Below are positions 1-11,915 of a DNA stretch of 64,000 nucleotides, in pieces. Each line of letters starts with the position of its first letter. Positions within the stretch are counted from its first letter, which is position 1. Under the pieces are notes generated by a model. It was given only the letters and a program-made list of their open reading frames with translations, had not been told where the DNA came from and made no database searches. This stretch comes from Verticillium longisporum (lineage: Eukaryota; Ascomycota; Sordariomycetes; Glomerellales; Plectosphaerellaceae), in assembly GCA_019188255.1 (NCBI GenBank), contig JAETXT010000003.1, positions 620,001 through 684,000 of the forward strand, read 5' to 3'. The position numbers and the translations under genes were made by a program.

Positions 1-894
1 AAACGGTCAAATACCAATCGCCCTGTGTACCATGTACTATGGCTTGGCCTCGGTTTGGGCTCAGCATGCTTGGCTATGCATGAATACGCCGCCGGGAAGG
101 ATATTTCGGTACGCATTACCTGAAGCGACTGATTGACGTGGCCATTGGGTTGACGAAGGTGGTCTGATGGTCTGATGTCTCTTCCTTCGATATTCACCCC
201 TCACCCCATCCCCCAAGGACATGCGACAGACAGGCGCTCGTACAAGGCATCGCCGATAGGCACATCAGCAACGAGCCGAATCGCTCTCTGCCACGTCATT
301 GTTCGTCGTATCGACGGTTTAACAAAGATATGACCACCAAGATTGGTTATTAAAAAAAAAAAGACCAAATAAAAATACGGGAATAACAATCTTTCACCTG
401 GTCCGGGTGGATGCTACACTGCCTTCATCCACCTAACCCCGGAAAGCTCGGCAGCATTACCTGCAGGCCGCTGTCACTACCATGGACGCGGAGCTCCCAC
501 AGGCTTGATTTCTTGGCAGTGGTGCTCTCCAGGAACGCCTGTGGTACGCCGCTAGAGCTTCCGCCCGAAGCGGACTGGACTGGCCATGTTCACGAACCAT
601 CCACCTCGCTCTCTGGATTGGACAAGCACCAGATCAAAGGGTCACACTTACGCAACCAGGCGGCGGCGTTTTACAAGCCCCCCTCCACTGACGCCGTTCA
701 AATGTCATCATCCCAATGCGGTATCGAGCTTGGGCAAAGCTGGGTAGAGCTGCAGCAGCTTGAGCGAGAGCTCAGCTCTTATACTCTGATGGCGCCTCCC
801 CCCCGCGTCGTTACTCGCTCTGCTTCTCATCGCCCGTTTTTGAGACAAGAGCCCGTCTTGCGAATGCATTGAATCCTTCCATAGCTTCTTCATC
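1..894. other. Left-edge intergenic region and GAD promoter
   Basis: No gene is supported here. The stretch contains an A-rich run near 350-375 and pyrimidine-rich DNA before the glutamate decarboxylase start at 895. An open frame at about 411-872 has no recognisable domain or codon pattern and lies in what should be the promoter and 5' leader. Confidence 0.5.
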
Positions 895-2684
895 ATGTCT
901 CTTGCAACCCACGTCGACCCGGATGAGATCATCCAGCGACTCCAGGCGTCTCACGTCACCGCACCTGGCCACACTAATCTGAACAGCCAAGGGAGAGCTG
1001 CCCACATCCACCCGTTTGACACCCAATATTCGAGTCAAGAAAACATCCCCAAGTTCAAGATTCCTCAAGATGGTGCCCCCGCTGATACGGTCTACCACAT
1101 GGTGAGGAACCAGCTGGATCTCGATGGCAAGCCAAACTTGAACCTCGCCAGGTAAGCCTGCACGAATGCTCCCTTCTGACTTGGAATAAGTTTCTCACGC
1201 CAGCACAGCTTCGTCAGCACGTTCCTCGAGCCGAATGCCCAGCAATTGATGGAGGAGAACTTGACGAAGAATCTGGCTGACTCGGATGAGTATCCGGCCA
1301 TGATGGACATCCATCAGCGATGCATCAGCATCATTGCTCACCTCTGGGGCGTACAGCCCGGCGAGAGGGCAATCGGCTCCGCCTGCACAGGTTCTTCTGA
1401 AGCCATCCATCTTGGTGGTCTCGCCATGAAACGCAGATGGCAGGAGAAGCGAAAGGCTGAAGGCAAGGACACATCCAAGCCCAACATTATTATGGGCGCC
1501 AACGCACAAGTCGCCCTGGAGAAGTTTGCTCGGTATTTCGAAGTCGAGGCCCGTATCTTACCCGTCAGCGCGAAGAGCCGCTTCTGTCTAGATCCAGAGC
1601 TTGTAAAGGAGAACATTGACGAGAACACGATTGGCGTCTTTGTCATCCTTGGAAGCACTTACACAGGTCATTACGAGCCAGTCGAGGAAATTTCGAAGAT
1701 TCTTGACGACTATGAGGCAAAGACGGGTGTTGACATTCCCATCCACGTCGATGCTGCTTCTGGCGGCTTCATCGCTCCATTCACCGACGCTGATGCCGGT
1801 GGCGCCAAGTGGTGGGTTCCTTCGCTCTGTGAATGGACTCTACAGGACTAACCTCCATCATCAGGAACTTTGAACTTCCCAGAGTCAAGTCCATCAACAC
1901 TTCGGGTCACAAGTTTGGTCTTGTGAGCGCAGGCCTCGGCTGGATCATCTGGCGGGACGAAGCCTACCTTCCTGAATTCCTCGTCTTCGAGTTGCACTAT
2001 CTCGGTGGCACCGAAAAGTCTTACACGCTCAACTTTTCCCGACCTGGTGCGCAGGTTGTCGTTCAATACTACAACCTTGTGCATCTTGGGTTCTCCGGGT
2101 ACCGCGGTATCATGGAGAATTGTCTCACGAATGCGCGCTTGCTGGCCAACAGCTTGGAAGAAACAGGCTGGTATACCGTCGTGTCTGATATTCACCGTCG
2201 CGTGGATGGCGGATCCGACAGGGCCCCCAAATCCGGAACTGAGGGCACTGAACAAGAAGCCCCACGCGAGACCTCGGCGGATTACGTTGCTGGCCTGCCC
2301 GTCGTTTCCTTCCGTCTCACCGATGAGTTCCAGAAGCAGTACAGCCACATCAAACAGGAGACGGTGTCGCTGTTCTTGCGCGCCAAGGGTTGGATCATTC
2401 CCAATTACGCGCTGCCGCCCAGCGAGGAGAAGACGGAAATTCTGCGAGTAGTCGTTCGCGAAAATATGACCTTCGACCTCTTGGAACTCCTGCTTACCGA
2501 TATTGTGACGGTCACGGAGACGCTCATTGAGAACGACCAGGTGGATCTTTCCTCGCTGAAGCGGCATCACATCGGCCACGGCAGGCGGCCCGTCACCAAG
2601 CAAGATCACGAGAGGCACAAGCGCAGACTTGAGGGACACGGTAAGAAGAGGCTGCAGGACGGCATTCACAGGACGGTGTGTTAG
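895..2684 (+). CDS. Glutamate decarboxylase (PLP-dependent)
   Basis: Converts glutamate to GABA and CO2 in the cytosol, consuming a proton; in fungi it feeds the GABA shunt and is linked to stress and conidial germination (family knowledge). Three exons: 895-1151, 1209-1811 and 1865-2684, giving 559 residues, a normal length for fungal GAD. Both introns (57 and 53 bases) have GT-AG ends, and phase continuity restores the conserved strings NLASFV and AKWNFELPRVKSINTSGHKFG. The PLP-binding lysine is K303 in the SGHK motif. The group II decarboxylase domain covers most of the protein. The C-terminal tail is basic, rich in His, Arg and Lys. The ATG at 895 is the first in frame and opens a GAD-like N-terminus (SLATHVDPDEI). 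No defect seen. The next gene is convergent. Confidence 0.95.
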
Positions 2685-2763
2685 ATGGGTGACAGGGGAG
2701 AAATGGATTCCGCAGTAATTATCTTTTCTGTTGTTTGTCTTTCATCACCATGGCGTCTCTGGC

Positions 2764-4002
2764 TCAGCCCACCATGCTTCTTCTGTTCGCCCCCGTGAAT
2801 TGCACATTTTCATTACCAACCACGCCCGTCTTGACGTTACCAATACCCGCCACCTCACCACTGCCACCGGCCTGCATCACAGAGGCATAGTTGTCGGCCA
2901 TGAGCTGCACGCCAGAGACGAAGTCCTGGCCGTCAAAGGCGCAGTGGCCACCGTTGGGTGTGCCGTCGACGGTCTGCAGGGCGTTGATCTGATCGGTCGA
3001 CAGGCCCTGGGTCTGTAGGACGTCTTCGTAGGCCTGGATCCCGGCGGGTATGGCGTCCTGCAGCAGGCTGAGCTCCTGGGTTGTTGTCTGAAAGTGCACA
3101 CGCGCGCCGGTGAGAGCGGCGGCGCTGGCGTCAGTGACGGCGACCTGGGGCGGCATGGCGCCGCAGTTGAGCATGACGCCCGTGGCGCCAAAGGCGTCCA
3201 TGTGGGCGGGCATGACGAAGCCGGAGAGCAGGAGGGAGCCGCCGCTGACACCGGTAAGGAAGACATTGGAGGCGTTGAAGGCCACGACCTGGGGCAGAGT
3301 CTGGGTGACGAGGTCGGTGACGGCCTGGGCGTGGGCCACGCCGTCGGTGCGGTCGAGTCCCTGGCCGCCGCCCCAGAAGAGGTTCGCGTTGGGCGCGAGG
3401 ATGGCGACGCCGGCGAGGTTGGCTTGCGCCGCCTGGTTGGGAAAGTCAAAGAAGGACTGGCCGCCGTCGCCGTGGAGGAGCACGTTGAGGCCCATGGTGC
3501 CCGCTGCGCCCGGGGTCTGGGCCGCACCCGCGACAGGGTTGGCCGTGTTGACGGGGCTGTCAGCGACGAACTGGTCAGCGGGCATGGAGACCCTGAAGCG
3601 CAGAGGGAGACCACTGGGGAGACTGTTAGTAGGGCTCACAGGTGGCATGACGGCTAAGGGGTAGTAGAGGGATGAGGGGGCAGGTAGGTTGGCTTACTTG
3701 ACTTCGGCAGTCATGTCGAGGATCGTGGAACCGTCGGTGGCCTGGGAGATTCCCTGAGGAACCTGAGCCGCCTGTTGCTGCGCCGTTTGCCTGTTGCCTC
3801 CCCTGTTGCCTCCCCCGTTGCCTCCGCCATTTCCGTTGCCTCCGCCATTTCCGTTCCCTCTGCCATTGCCGTTGCCGTTGCCATTTCCGTTCCCTCGGTT
3901 GCTACCACCCGGCCTGCGGTTCTGCGGTTTTGGGCTCGGCGCGGCGTTCACCACGAGGAGGAGCAGCGTCAGGGCCGCGAGTAATGAGCGGACGTTCAAC
4001 AT
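2764..4002 (-). CDS. Secreted alpha/beta hydrolase with Asn/Gly-rich N-terminal linker
   Basis: Likely a secreted serine esterase. Two exons, 4002-3698 and 3622-2764, give 387 residues; the 75-base intron has a GTAAGC donor and an AACAG acceptor preceded by CTAAC. Residues 1-21 are a clear signal peptide (MLNVRSLLAALTLLLLVVNA). Residues about 25-75 are a low-complexity stretch of Asn, Gly and Arg (NGNGNGRGNGNGG repeats), probably a flexible spacer. The catalytic domain follows: a nucleophile elbow GVSGG with S228, a likely catalytic histidine in GGHCAFDG (H328), and an oxyanion-type segment around LLHGDGG. The overall pattern recalls poly(3-hydroxybutyrate) depolymerase or feruloyl-esterase-like folds of fungi, but I cannot assign a substrate. 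Cutinase-like or polyester-degrading activity is possible. Expression from 4002 would use the 780-base gap upstream. Confidence 0.75.
3780..3900 (-). repeat. Short tandem repeats encoding the Asn/Gly linker
   Basis: Imperfect 6-, 9- and 18-base repeats built from GGCAACGG-like units run through exon 1 of the secreted hydrolase. On the plus strand they read as repeated CCGTTGCC and CCTCCGCCATTTCCGTTGCC blocks. They encode alternating Asn-Gly with occasional Arg. The repetition is nearly exact at the nucleotide level, so length variation between strains by slippage is likely. Confidence 0.85.
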
Positions 4003-4781
4003 CCTGCTTCGATCGTGGGTGTACCGGCGGGTCGCTACTCTTGTCTTAAAGTGGTGGGCTGGTCTGAGCTCGACGCTGAAGAATTTCCAGAATTCTCAGA
4101 AGAAGCCAAGAGAAGAAGAGGGGAGGGCCAAGACGAACCCATCGGGCTTGCCCTGTGTCTTTATGTAGGTACGGAACATGCCTAAGACTTAGGACGACAG
4201 GAGTATCGTGAAGAGTTCAGCCCATGGGCCCCATCCGTGCTGCGACTTTGTGTTTTGCAACTCCTCACTCTTAGAAGCGAGTGTCAGTTGTGGCCTGTTC
4301 CATCCGGAAACATCGTAGGATGTAACAGGCTCTCCGGGCATGCTTGTTTCGTCCGACTGGGACGTGTGTGAGGATTCAGGCACGGGGGCGGAGGAGGCCC
4401 GTTCCCCCTTTTTTCTGGTGGAGTCGTGACAATCTTGAGACTTGACAGGGCGTAGGCATGTCCAATGCCCGTTCAATTGAGATGGACCGCCTCCCTTGTT
4501 GAATGTGGGAAAACAAGTCTTTCCAAATAACCAAGATAAAAAGAATCTGGATTACGATGGACATCACATCACGAACACCGGACTTGGCGTTTCTCTCTGT
4601 TCTGGTTGGCATCTCCCGCGCAACCTCCCCCCCACAGGTCATGCGAGTGCCGTGCTAGCCGGGTCACTTGTTTCGGAGCCTCACGAGGTGACATCGGGCC
4701 AAATGAAAAAAAGTTCCCATGCTAATGACTCCCTACTATTTGTTCCCCCACGTGGCCTAACGACGACAACTTTCACAGCAA
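4003..4781. other. Intergenic region
   Basis: Upstream DNA of the secreted hydrolase and downstream DNA of the 4CL-like gene. I see no gene, repeat or RNA. Short open frames here have no domain character. Confidence 0.5.
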
Positions 4782-6774
4782 TTACAGCTTGGCGCCCTGG
4801 GCCTTCCTGTCCGCCTTTTCCTTGTCCCGCAGCAGCCTCCGCAGGATCTTGCCGCTCGGGCTCTTGGGGATAATCTCGATAAACTCGACGCCGCCCTTGA
4901 GCCACTTGTGCCGGGCCTTGTGGTCCTCGACATGCTTGGCGATGGCGCGCGCGACGTCCTCGTCCGACCGGCCGTCGGCCCGCTTCGTCTTGACGACGTA
5001 GGCCTTGGGCACCTCGCCGGCGCGGTCGTCGGGGACCTGGATGACGGCGCAGTCGGAGACGAACTCGTGGGCGAGCAGGTGGGCCTCGAGCTCGGCGGGG
5101 GCGACCTGGTGGCCCTTGACCTTGATGAGCTCCTTGATGCGGTCGACGATGACGAGGTGCTCGTTGCCCGAGGCGGCGCGGCGCACGAGCACCTCATCGC
5201 CCGTGCGGATCCAGCGGCCGTCGTCGAGCCAGACAAACGTCTCGGCCGTCGCCTTTTCGTTGTTGAGGTAGCCCAGCACCACCGACGGCGCCTGCACGAG
5301 CAGCTCGCCGGGCGTGTCGTACGCCGTAACCTCGCGCCCCGTCGTCGGGTCGACAATCTTGGCCCGGCACGCCGGCACCAGCGAGCCCGACGAGCCCTGG
5401 TCTATGTCGTGCTCGCTCGTCGTGCTGACGACGGTGCACGTCTCCGTCATGCCGTACGCCTGCCCGACGTGCCACGCCGGGTACTGCTTCGTCACCTCGT
5501 CGATCGTCTCCGACCCCAGCGGCGCGGCGCCCGCGTACAGGTACCGCACCGAGCTGAGGTCGTACTGGCTGCACAGCTGCTGGCTGCGGATGATCTGGAT
5601 CACGATCGGGGGCACCTAAAAGAAACGGCAGACGTCAGAACTAGATCTCTCATGCACAGAGGGTCCTTTTGTTCGTCTTTGCGGGCAAAACCTACCACGT
5701 AGAGCTGGGAAATCTTGTACTGCTGCACGGCACCGAGGAAGGTCTTGATGTCAAACTTGGGGAGCACGATGACCTCGTCGCCGCGGTAGGAATTACTGTG
5801 GGTGATGATGATGAGGCCGTAGATGTGGCTGAACGGCAGCAGGCCCAGGTCGACCTGGGTCTCAATCTTGAGCTTTTTCCGAGCGACAGAGTCAAAGGTT
5901 GTGTACTGCAGAATATTGGCAATGACATTGAGGTGCGAGATCATGACGGCTTTCTACTCATGGCGCGGGAGGTCGTCAGTAGGTGTCGTGCGGAGGATGA
6001 CAACACTGGAGGGGAAGAAGAGATGGAACAGCGAAGGAAAAACAACGAGTGCGAAGGACGACATACCGGCAGGCCAGACGTGCCACTGGAGTAGCACAGG
6101 TAGGCAACCTGGCGGGCGCCCTGCCCCTTGGTCCATCGGAGAGGCTCGAAGGCTGGCAGCTTCTTGCCCTCCTCGACGAGCTCGTCGAGCGTGGCAAAGG
6201 GCAGCCTGGCGGTGCTGCCCGGCGTGGCCAGGATGAAGATGCGCTCGTTGGGGATGCCGGCGCCCTTGGCGGCCTTAAGCGCCGTCTCGAGAAGGGGCTC
6301 GCAGGTGAAGAGGGCCTGGGCACCGGAGGAGCGCAGCTGGTGCCCGAGCTCCGGTGCCGAGTAGGCGGCGCTCGCGGGCGTCATGGCGCCACCCAGGCGG
6401 TGGACGGCGTGGGTCAGGGGAATGTAGTCGATCGTGTTGAGGGAGAAGAGGGCCACGACCTTGTCCCACTCTGTGCCCTCATTGGGCGCGAAGTCGAGCT
6501 TCTTGCCGATGGCGCGCGACAGGTGGTCGACCCTTTGCCTGACCTCGGGAATAGTGTACGTCTTGCCGGTGAGGCCGCAGGTGTAGGGGTTTCTGGACTT
6601 TGCGCCGGCGTAGCGGCCATATTTCTCCGTGTTCATAAACTCGTCAATTGTGATCGAGTCGGGAGGGTCTAGTGGGGGAGGGGGGGGCATCGTCAGCTCA
6701 CACCGCGACCAGGCGGGGACAATCGACTTGTCTGGAAGCAGTAGCTCATACCAATTGGCAGCTTGGGAACCCAT
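4782..6774 (-). CDS. 4-coumarate--CoA ligase-like adenylate-forming enzyme, peroxisomal
   Basis: Activates a carboxylic acid with ATP and joins it to CoA (ANL superfamily). Exons 6774-6067, 5953-5696 and 5615-4782 give 599 residues; all junctions are phase 0 with GTATGT or GTAGGT donors. Hallmarks appear in order: the phosphate-binding loop YSSGTSGLPKAV spanning intron 1, HIYG, YGMTE, RWIRTGD, KVKGHQVAPAELE, and the C-terminal catalytic lysine in PKSPSGK. The last three residues, AKL, form a type 1 peroxisomal targeting signal, so the enzyme probably works in peroxisomes on an aryl- or fatty-acid substrate. I chose the start at 6774 (MGSQAANWYELL); an in-frame ATG at 6894 would add 40 residues with little family character. 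The substrate cannot be read from sequence. The gene stands alone, with no pathway partner beside it. Confidence 0.88.
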
Positions 6775-8755
6775 GCTGGTGATGTGAAAACCATGTTGGT
6801 CGTCGTCGCAGCAGCGGTGAGTCGGAGTGAGAAGGTCGCTTGCGCTTGTGTGGGTGAGAGGCGTATGGGGATTTACCCAGACTGAGCTTGGCACGCGATG
6901 CTGGGCTTTCGGATTTCAAAAGCCGGCGGTAAATGCACAATGCTGTGAAGTTTCGTTATCGGAGAGCGATGAAGCAGAGCGAACTGGGTTGCCAGACAGC
7001 CAAGGTCGGCAGGATATGAAAGGGCGAGGTGGTCGTCGTTCGGAGATGGTGAGGCGGCCATCGGCGTTTATAACCTGAGTGTTGGAGCTCTGGGGGTAGC
7101 TGGGAGTGGAAACGATCCCCTCATGGAGCCGGCTTTGGGGCCTCTGGAGCATGATGAGATATGAACCGAGTCGTGCACAAGCAGCACAACGGGCCTCAGC
7201 CCCCCGTTTTTGGGATCTTTGTGACGATATGGGGAAGGAATGCCATCCTTGAATAGGCATAGCGCTGCGATTCTCCGCACTTTGGTCGACGCGCCTAGCG
7301 TCAGAGCAGATTGGGGAAGAGGCAGAAATGGCCGGGGTTAAGGGGAGATGGATGGTAACTCGAAAATGGAAAGCCGACGGAGAAGCCGACGACGCACGAC
7401 ACATACCAACCCTGAGTCAGCTTGTCCATCCCCGTGTCATTTGCCTCGGCTGCGGCTACAAGTGCTGTCTCTGTTCTTCTGTCGTCCATTTGCCCATTGC
7501 TCGATTGTTCAGTTGTGAGAGCAATCCACAATCAAGCAGCCAACGGGATTCATGTCCGTATTGACAATCATGGAGTTTGACAGCAAACCCGATGGGAGCC
7601 GGCTTTCCCATGGCATGCGCTGCACCACAAATGTCAGTTCTTTGCTCCCAGGGGCACATATGTTCATTCACGGTTGTGTGATCAGGTATCACGAGGATGT
7701 GTCTCTCACTATTTAAATCTCATCGTTTGCATGCATTATCTGGCTCATTCATCCTCGGTCGTCTCATCCACTGACCCTGGCTCTCGTAACAGTGCCCCTC
7801 CTGCTCGCCACTGCATCAATTCATATGCGGTTCGATTCACAGGGGAAATGTCCTCATCACTCCCTGCGGACAATCGGTGACGACAAGTTCGACCGTCTTT
7901 ACTTAAGAGCATGCCCATAAGCCGTGAACTCTCAACCCGACCCTACGGTCAACACTGCCTCAACAGCTCCTGGATCGGTGGCCCTCATCACGTGCCACAA
8001 TATGGCAGCCCTCTGCATCATCGCGACTGCCTCGGATCGGTGACAAGCAGGAACGGCCCTGCCGTGAGAATGGCTCGCTTAGTGTGGCGACCCCGTGACT
8101 TGCTGTCGCGGCAGCGTCCCTTCGACATGACGGCAGGCACGATGCCATCGCCCCTTCTCTGGCGAGTGACTGCCGCCTTCTTCACTGACCACATGCCTAC
8201 ATGTTCGATCCATCGCGGCTTCTGAACCCACATCTTCTCGGACATCAATCCCCTTTCCAAGCCCAGCATACCTTTCCCTGAATCAACTTGCCGTGCCAGT
8301 TCGACTTCCTTACCCCTTTTCACTGCGTCGATCTCCTTTTACCACTAAAGGAACTGAGGTCACCACAAAAGGTGGTCAGGAAGTAATCATCATAAGTATC
8401 AAACGCCTCACGTCGATTACCACGGCGCGTCAACTCGAGCAGACGCTTGAGAAGGCTCAAAGAACGTATCTGAATCTCTCTAAAGAATTCAAGACGAGGG
8501 ACTTCGAAAGGTAAGCCAACAAAGATTTCCCTAAGTAGCTTGTCTTTCGATGCTGTTCACTTGTGGGCATGTCATGGCGGCGCTCCCCATTCTCGTCTGG
8601 ACTTCCCAAATGCTTTGCTGATCCTCATCAACAGCCAAGTCTCCTTGAAGAGAATTGGCCTCTCTGCGAACAGAAATAGCTCCTCAAAGCGTCTACAGTT
8701 CTTTTCGTACTTTCATTTCATTCTCACAAGATCACCCCTTCGAAGCCAAAATACC
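6775..8755. other. Long divergent intergenic region
   Basis: About 2 kb between the 4CL-like gene (leftward) and the dioxygenase gene (rightward). I find no convincing gene. A pyrimidine-rich tract at about 8255-8340 resembles a fungal core promoter, and 8293-8510 is an open frame that can be spliced in phase to the dioxygenase gene, so the last 460 bases may be its transcribed leader or extra coding sequence. Confidence 0.5.
8293..8510 (+). other. Possible upstream exon of the dioxygenase gene
   Basis: An ATG at 8293 opens a frame ending at a good donor (GTAAGC at 8511). An acceptor CAACAG ends at 8634, and splicing there enters, in phase, the frame that contains the ATG at 8756. This would add 113 residues. 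The added segment is Ser/Thr/Lys-rich without a domain, so it may equally be a spliced 5' leader. Confidence 0.25.
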
Positions 8756-11124
8756 ATGTCACTCTTAAAGGCTGCGCCTTTGGGTAAACCTGTAGTCTGG
8801 TCGGAGAATCGACAGGCTTTGTGCGATTCTCTGTGGTACTTCAAACAACACCAAGCCGGAAGCTACCCCATTGATGGCGTCCTCAGAGGATTTCTACTCG
8901 ATGGCGAGTCGACGATCCGGGACATCATGACCTCAGATGTCATCATATCTACCTTGTGAGTCTTTCTCTTGTTGTTTGATAACGGCACTCCAGCCGATTA
9001 TCTCGAAGAAATGCGCATGAATTCTTACACAAAAATTCTTACACCAAAACGCTCTCTGGATCCCTCCGCCTGACTCTTTCGCCTTTACTATAAAACTTGG
9101 AGCTGACGACTATTTGCACAGGGGCGGAGGTCGTCAGAAAGACTCAACGACCAAGATTTCCGTACGTGTCAACGAGACGCGCAACTGCATTGTAAATCAG
9201 TGCAAAGAAGCCTTCAAAAGAGGTGTGCCAGTCGCTGTCATTATTGGTATGTTTATCTCGTACTCATGCTGTTATGAATCATCAAGCTCACACGGCCTCG
9301 ATCAGGGCGTAAATGCACACTGGCCTCAGTACGAGTCCTTTACAATTATAATGTCCTTGACTGGTTCACCATCACGGACATGTGGGTTGAGAAGGATGGG
9401 CAGAGAGACATCTTCTTCTGGAAGATCCGCCTTGAACGAACCGACCGCACCACACCATCCTGGTGCCAGCCTTGTGATGCCGTCACACAGACTGTCGAAC
9501 CCCGCCCTTTTCCCCACGGAAAGTTGGACTGTGTTCACTGCGGTGTCATATCCATGTATAGTTTTGCACAAGGCTGGGCCTGCCTCAACGGCAACTGCGA
9601 GCAACATTTCATGCTCGCCGATGGAACGTCACTAACCGATCTCTCCTATGCTGGCCACTCGGCCACCATCATTGCCTGGTGCAGCGAATGCAAGCACGCA
9701 AGCAAGGCCATATTCGACGAGGGCTGGACCTGCAATAACCGCAACTGCTCCAGAGCATTCAAATTTCCTACCGAGGTAGACATCGGCGCTCTCACATACT
9801 CGGAGGCATTTCTTTCTGAGCGCACCACTTTTCCTACGCCTCCAGATTCCCTAGTCCCTCCGATGCCGAACCCCAGCCAAGGTTGTGGCACAGAAAAGGC
9901 AGCTCGAATTAGTATGGTCTGCCCTCAATGCCACGGCTGTAGTCGCAGAGTCTACTGGAATCGATGGTCGTGTGATAACAAAGACTGCAACTATATTCTG
10001 CCAGCTGCGCCACGTCCCTTATCCGTCGAGGACATCAGAGCCGAGACCATCAAGCGCAAGACTCTTTTGCAGGTCAAGAAGAATGATTTTCTTGTCCGGC
10101 GAGACCTGATGATCTGTGGTCACAAGGTCGAGCAATACTTCCTGCCTGACATGGAGGCCAAGGGTCAATGTTGTGGGACTGTTCTTATTTTCCGTGCTAC
10201 AGATGCCATCAACAACACCCGGAACGGCCCAAACCATCTGTGGATGGATATACAGGAGGCGGCTACATCTGGTGATGACTTCAAACGCAATGCTGTCAAA
10301 TGTCCTGGGAGTAAGTCTTCAAGATGTGCAATCGCCCCCGTCGGTTGTTCATGTATGCTGACGAAGCTGAACAGCCTCATCGGAGATCATGACTCGCAAT
10401 TTCCAGCGTAACTGGGGCGCCCCTTATAAGTTTGTTGTGGCTGTCAATTCCACCAGCTTCAAAGAGGCGCCTCCGTACGTCATGCAAGCTCTCAAACGGA
10501 TGCAATGGGCGGGACGGAAATCCGTGCAAGCAAGTAATGACGGCTTCGAGGAAGGGCATGCACTCAAGTCGCCATCAATGGAAACGGAGTTCGTTGACTT
10601 TAATGAACTGCTGACCATTGGTTACATGGAAGATGATGCCATAAGTGTAAGAGACCAGCCCCGTTTACTGAGTGATGGCCATGAGCTAACCACTCGGCCG
10701 CAGTACCACGATGATGGCGAAGACACATTGGGACCCACGGTTGCAACTCTTTCTCTTGGAAGCTCTGCGCGCATGCTGTTCGCAGAGAAGACAAAGTACA
10801 ACCCTAAGACAAAGAAGGGAACCAGAAGTATGGCGCGCAACCAAGTTCTCGCGTTTCCCCTTCACCATGGCGACATGGTGGTCATGCATGGGGCTCAAGT
10901 CCACCAGCAGTATGACGTAAGTTGACCAATGCTGAACTCCTTGGAGTAATGCCTTCTAACGACGTGTCTTTCAGCATAAGGTCGAACCCAGCGGAAAACG
11001 ACGATTCGCCTTGACATGCCGAAACATCATTATCGGTAAAATCCCAGAAGACCAGCAGGAGGATGCCATATCCAAAGGAGAGATTCCCGCAGATGCGGGA
11101 CAGTGGACGTATGATGGGTATTGA
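8756..11124 (+). CDS. 2-oxoglutarate/Fe(II) dioxygenase with three tandem CxxC-type zinc modules
   Basis: Six exons: 8756-8955, 9122-9246, 9306-10310, 10375-10646, 10704-10916 and 10975-11124, 654 residues. Three modules of identical spacing, C-x2-C-x13-C-x4-C, begin at C184, C234 and C314, each with a Trp two residues before the third Cys; they look like small zinc-binding units for nucleic acid or protein contact. The C-terminal half is an AlkB-type 2OG dioxygenase: an iron ligand pair in YHDDGE (H536, D538), a distal histidine in HGAQVHQQYDH (H596 or H601), and a substrate/2OG arginine in RFALTCR. The HxD pair is rebuilt exactly by splicing exon 4 to exon 5. Fungal relatives are usually annotated as 2OG-Fe(II) oxygenases of unknown substrate; nucleic acid demethylation is an inference. 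The start at 8756 is the conservative choice; an upstream exon is possible. Confidence 0.85.
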
Positions 11125-11915
11125 TGTCGGCAATTTAACCGACTCTTACGAATCATTTTAGTTCCGGGTTGCACAAAACTTTCTTTCTGTAGGTCTGGCT
11201 TTGAAGCATGCATGTTGTGGCCAAGGGTTTTTGATCTTACGATAAGATCTGATGAATGGAGCTATGCAGTTGAGCGGGTTAGGGTTTCTTGACAGGTATT
11301 GAACTTGCTTTGGCCTAAAAGGTGTCTCAATGGCGCAGGTCTTTCTAATCAACAATGTTAGCTCTGAACGACAGTTATCAAGCCGTATGACCCGGTTCAT
11401 TGAAGACATTTGGCTTGGTGATAAACAGTATAAATGAGGAGGTTCAACAGGAGACACTATGGGATTGAAATATTCTCATGAGCATGAGGTAGCAGTCTGA
11501 ATGCTTGAAGGGCATGGATGCTCTTTTACCGATGTAGATGGCGATGCAAGGCGGGAGCCCCAGTAAGTCTTGTGCAAGAATTTTGGTTGCGGTGAAACAA
11601 GACCTGGCCACATTGATGGAAGAACACGGTGAAGAGCAGGAGACCAAGGGGATGTGCTCCAACACAAGGCAGCTGGCCGGCCCTGCACCTCATTGATATG
11701 GGCTCACTGGTATGTACAAGTGGAAGGTTTCGAATGGGTCGTAACAAGCAGGCTACCGGTTTCGTACACAATATTATCTCTGTGGCTCGTTATTATGTCA
11801 AGAAAATAAAATATGGCGGTCTGAGTTTTGTAAATGGCACCAGGTAATGTACAGTTGGAGTGATGTTACATGATACATCCGTGATCATACAGCAAAAGTC
11901 GGCACGATCTGACGT
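11125..11915. other. Convergent intergenic region
   Basis: 3' flanks of the dioxygenase gene and the ATP12 gene. AT-richer than the flanking exons, with no gene or repeat that I can support. Confidence 0.5.

Noticed and set aside
411..872. 153-codon open frame upstream of GAD
   Set aside because: No domain, odd composition, and it occupies the GAD promoter and leader.
1848..2669. 273-codon frame antisense to GAD
   Set aside because: Shadow of the GAD third exon; no family features.
3094..3664. Long open frames antisense to the secreted hydrolase
   Set aside because: High-GC shadow frames; the opposite strand has signal peptide, intron and catalytic motifs.
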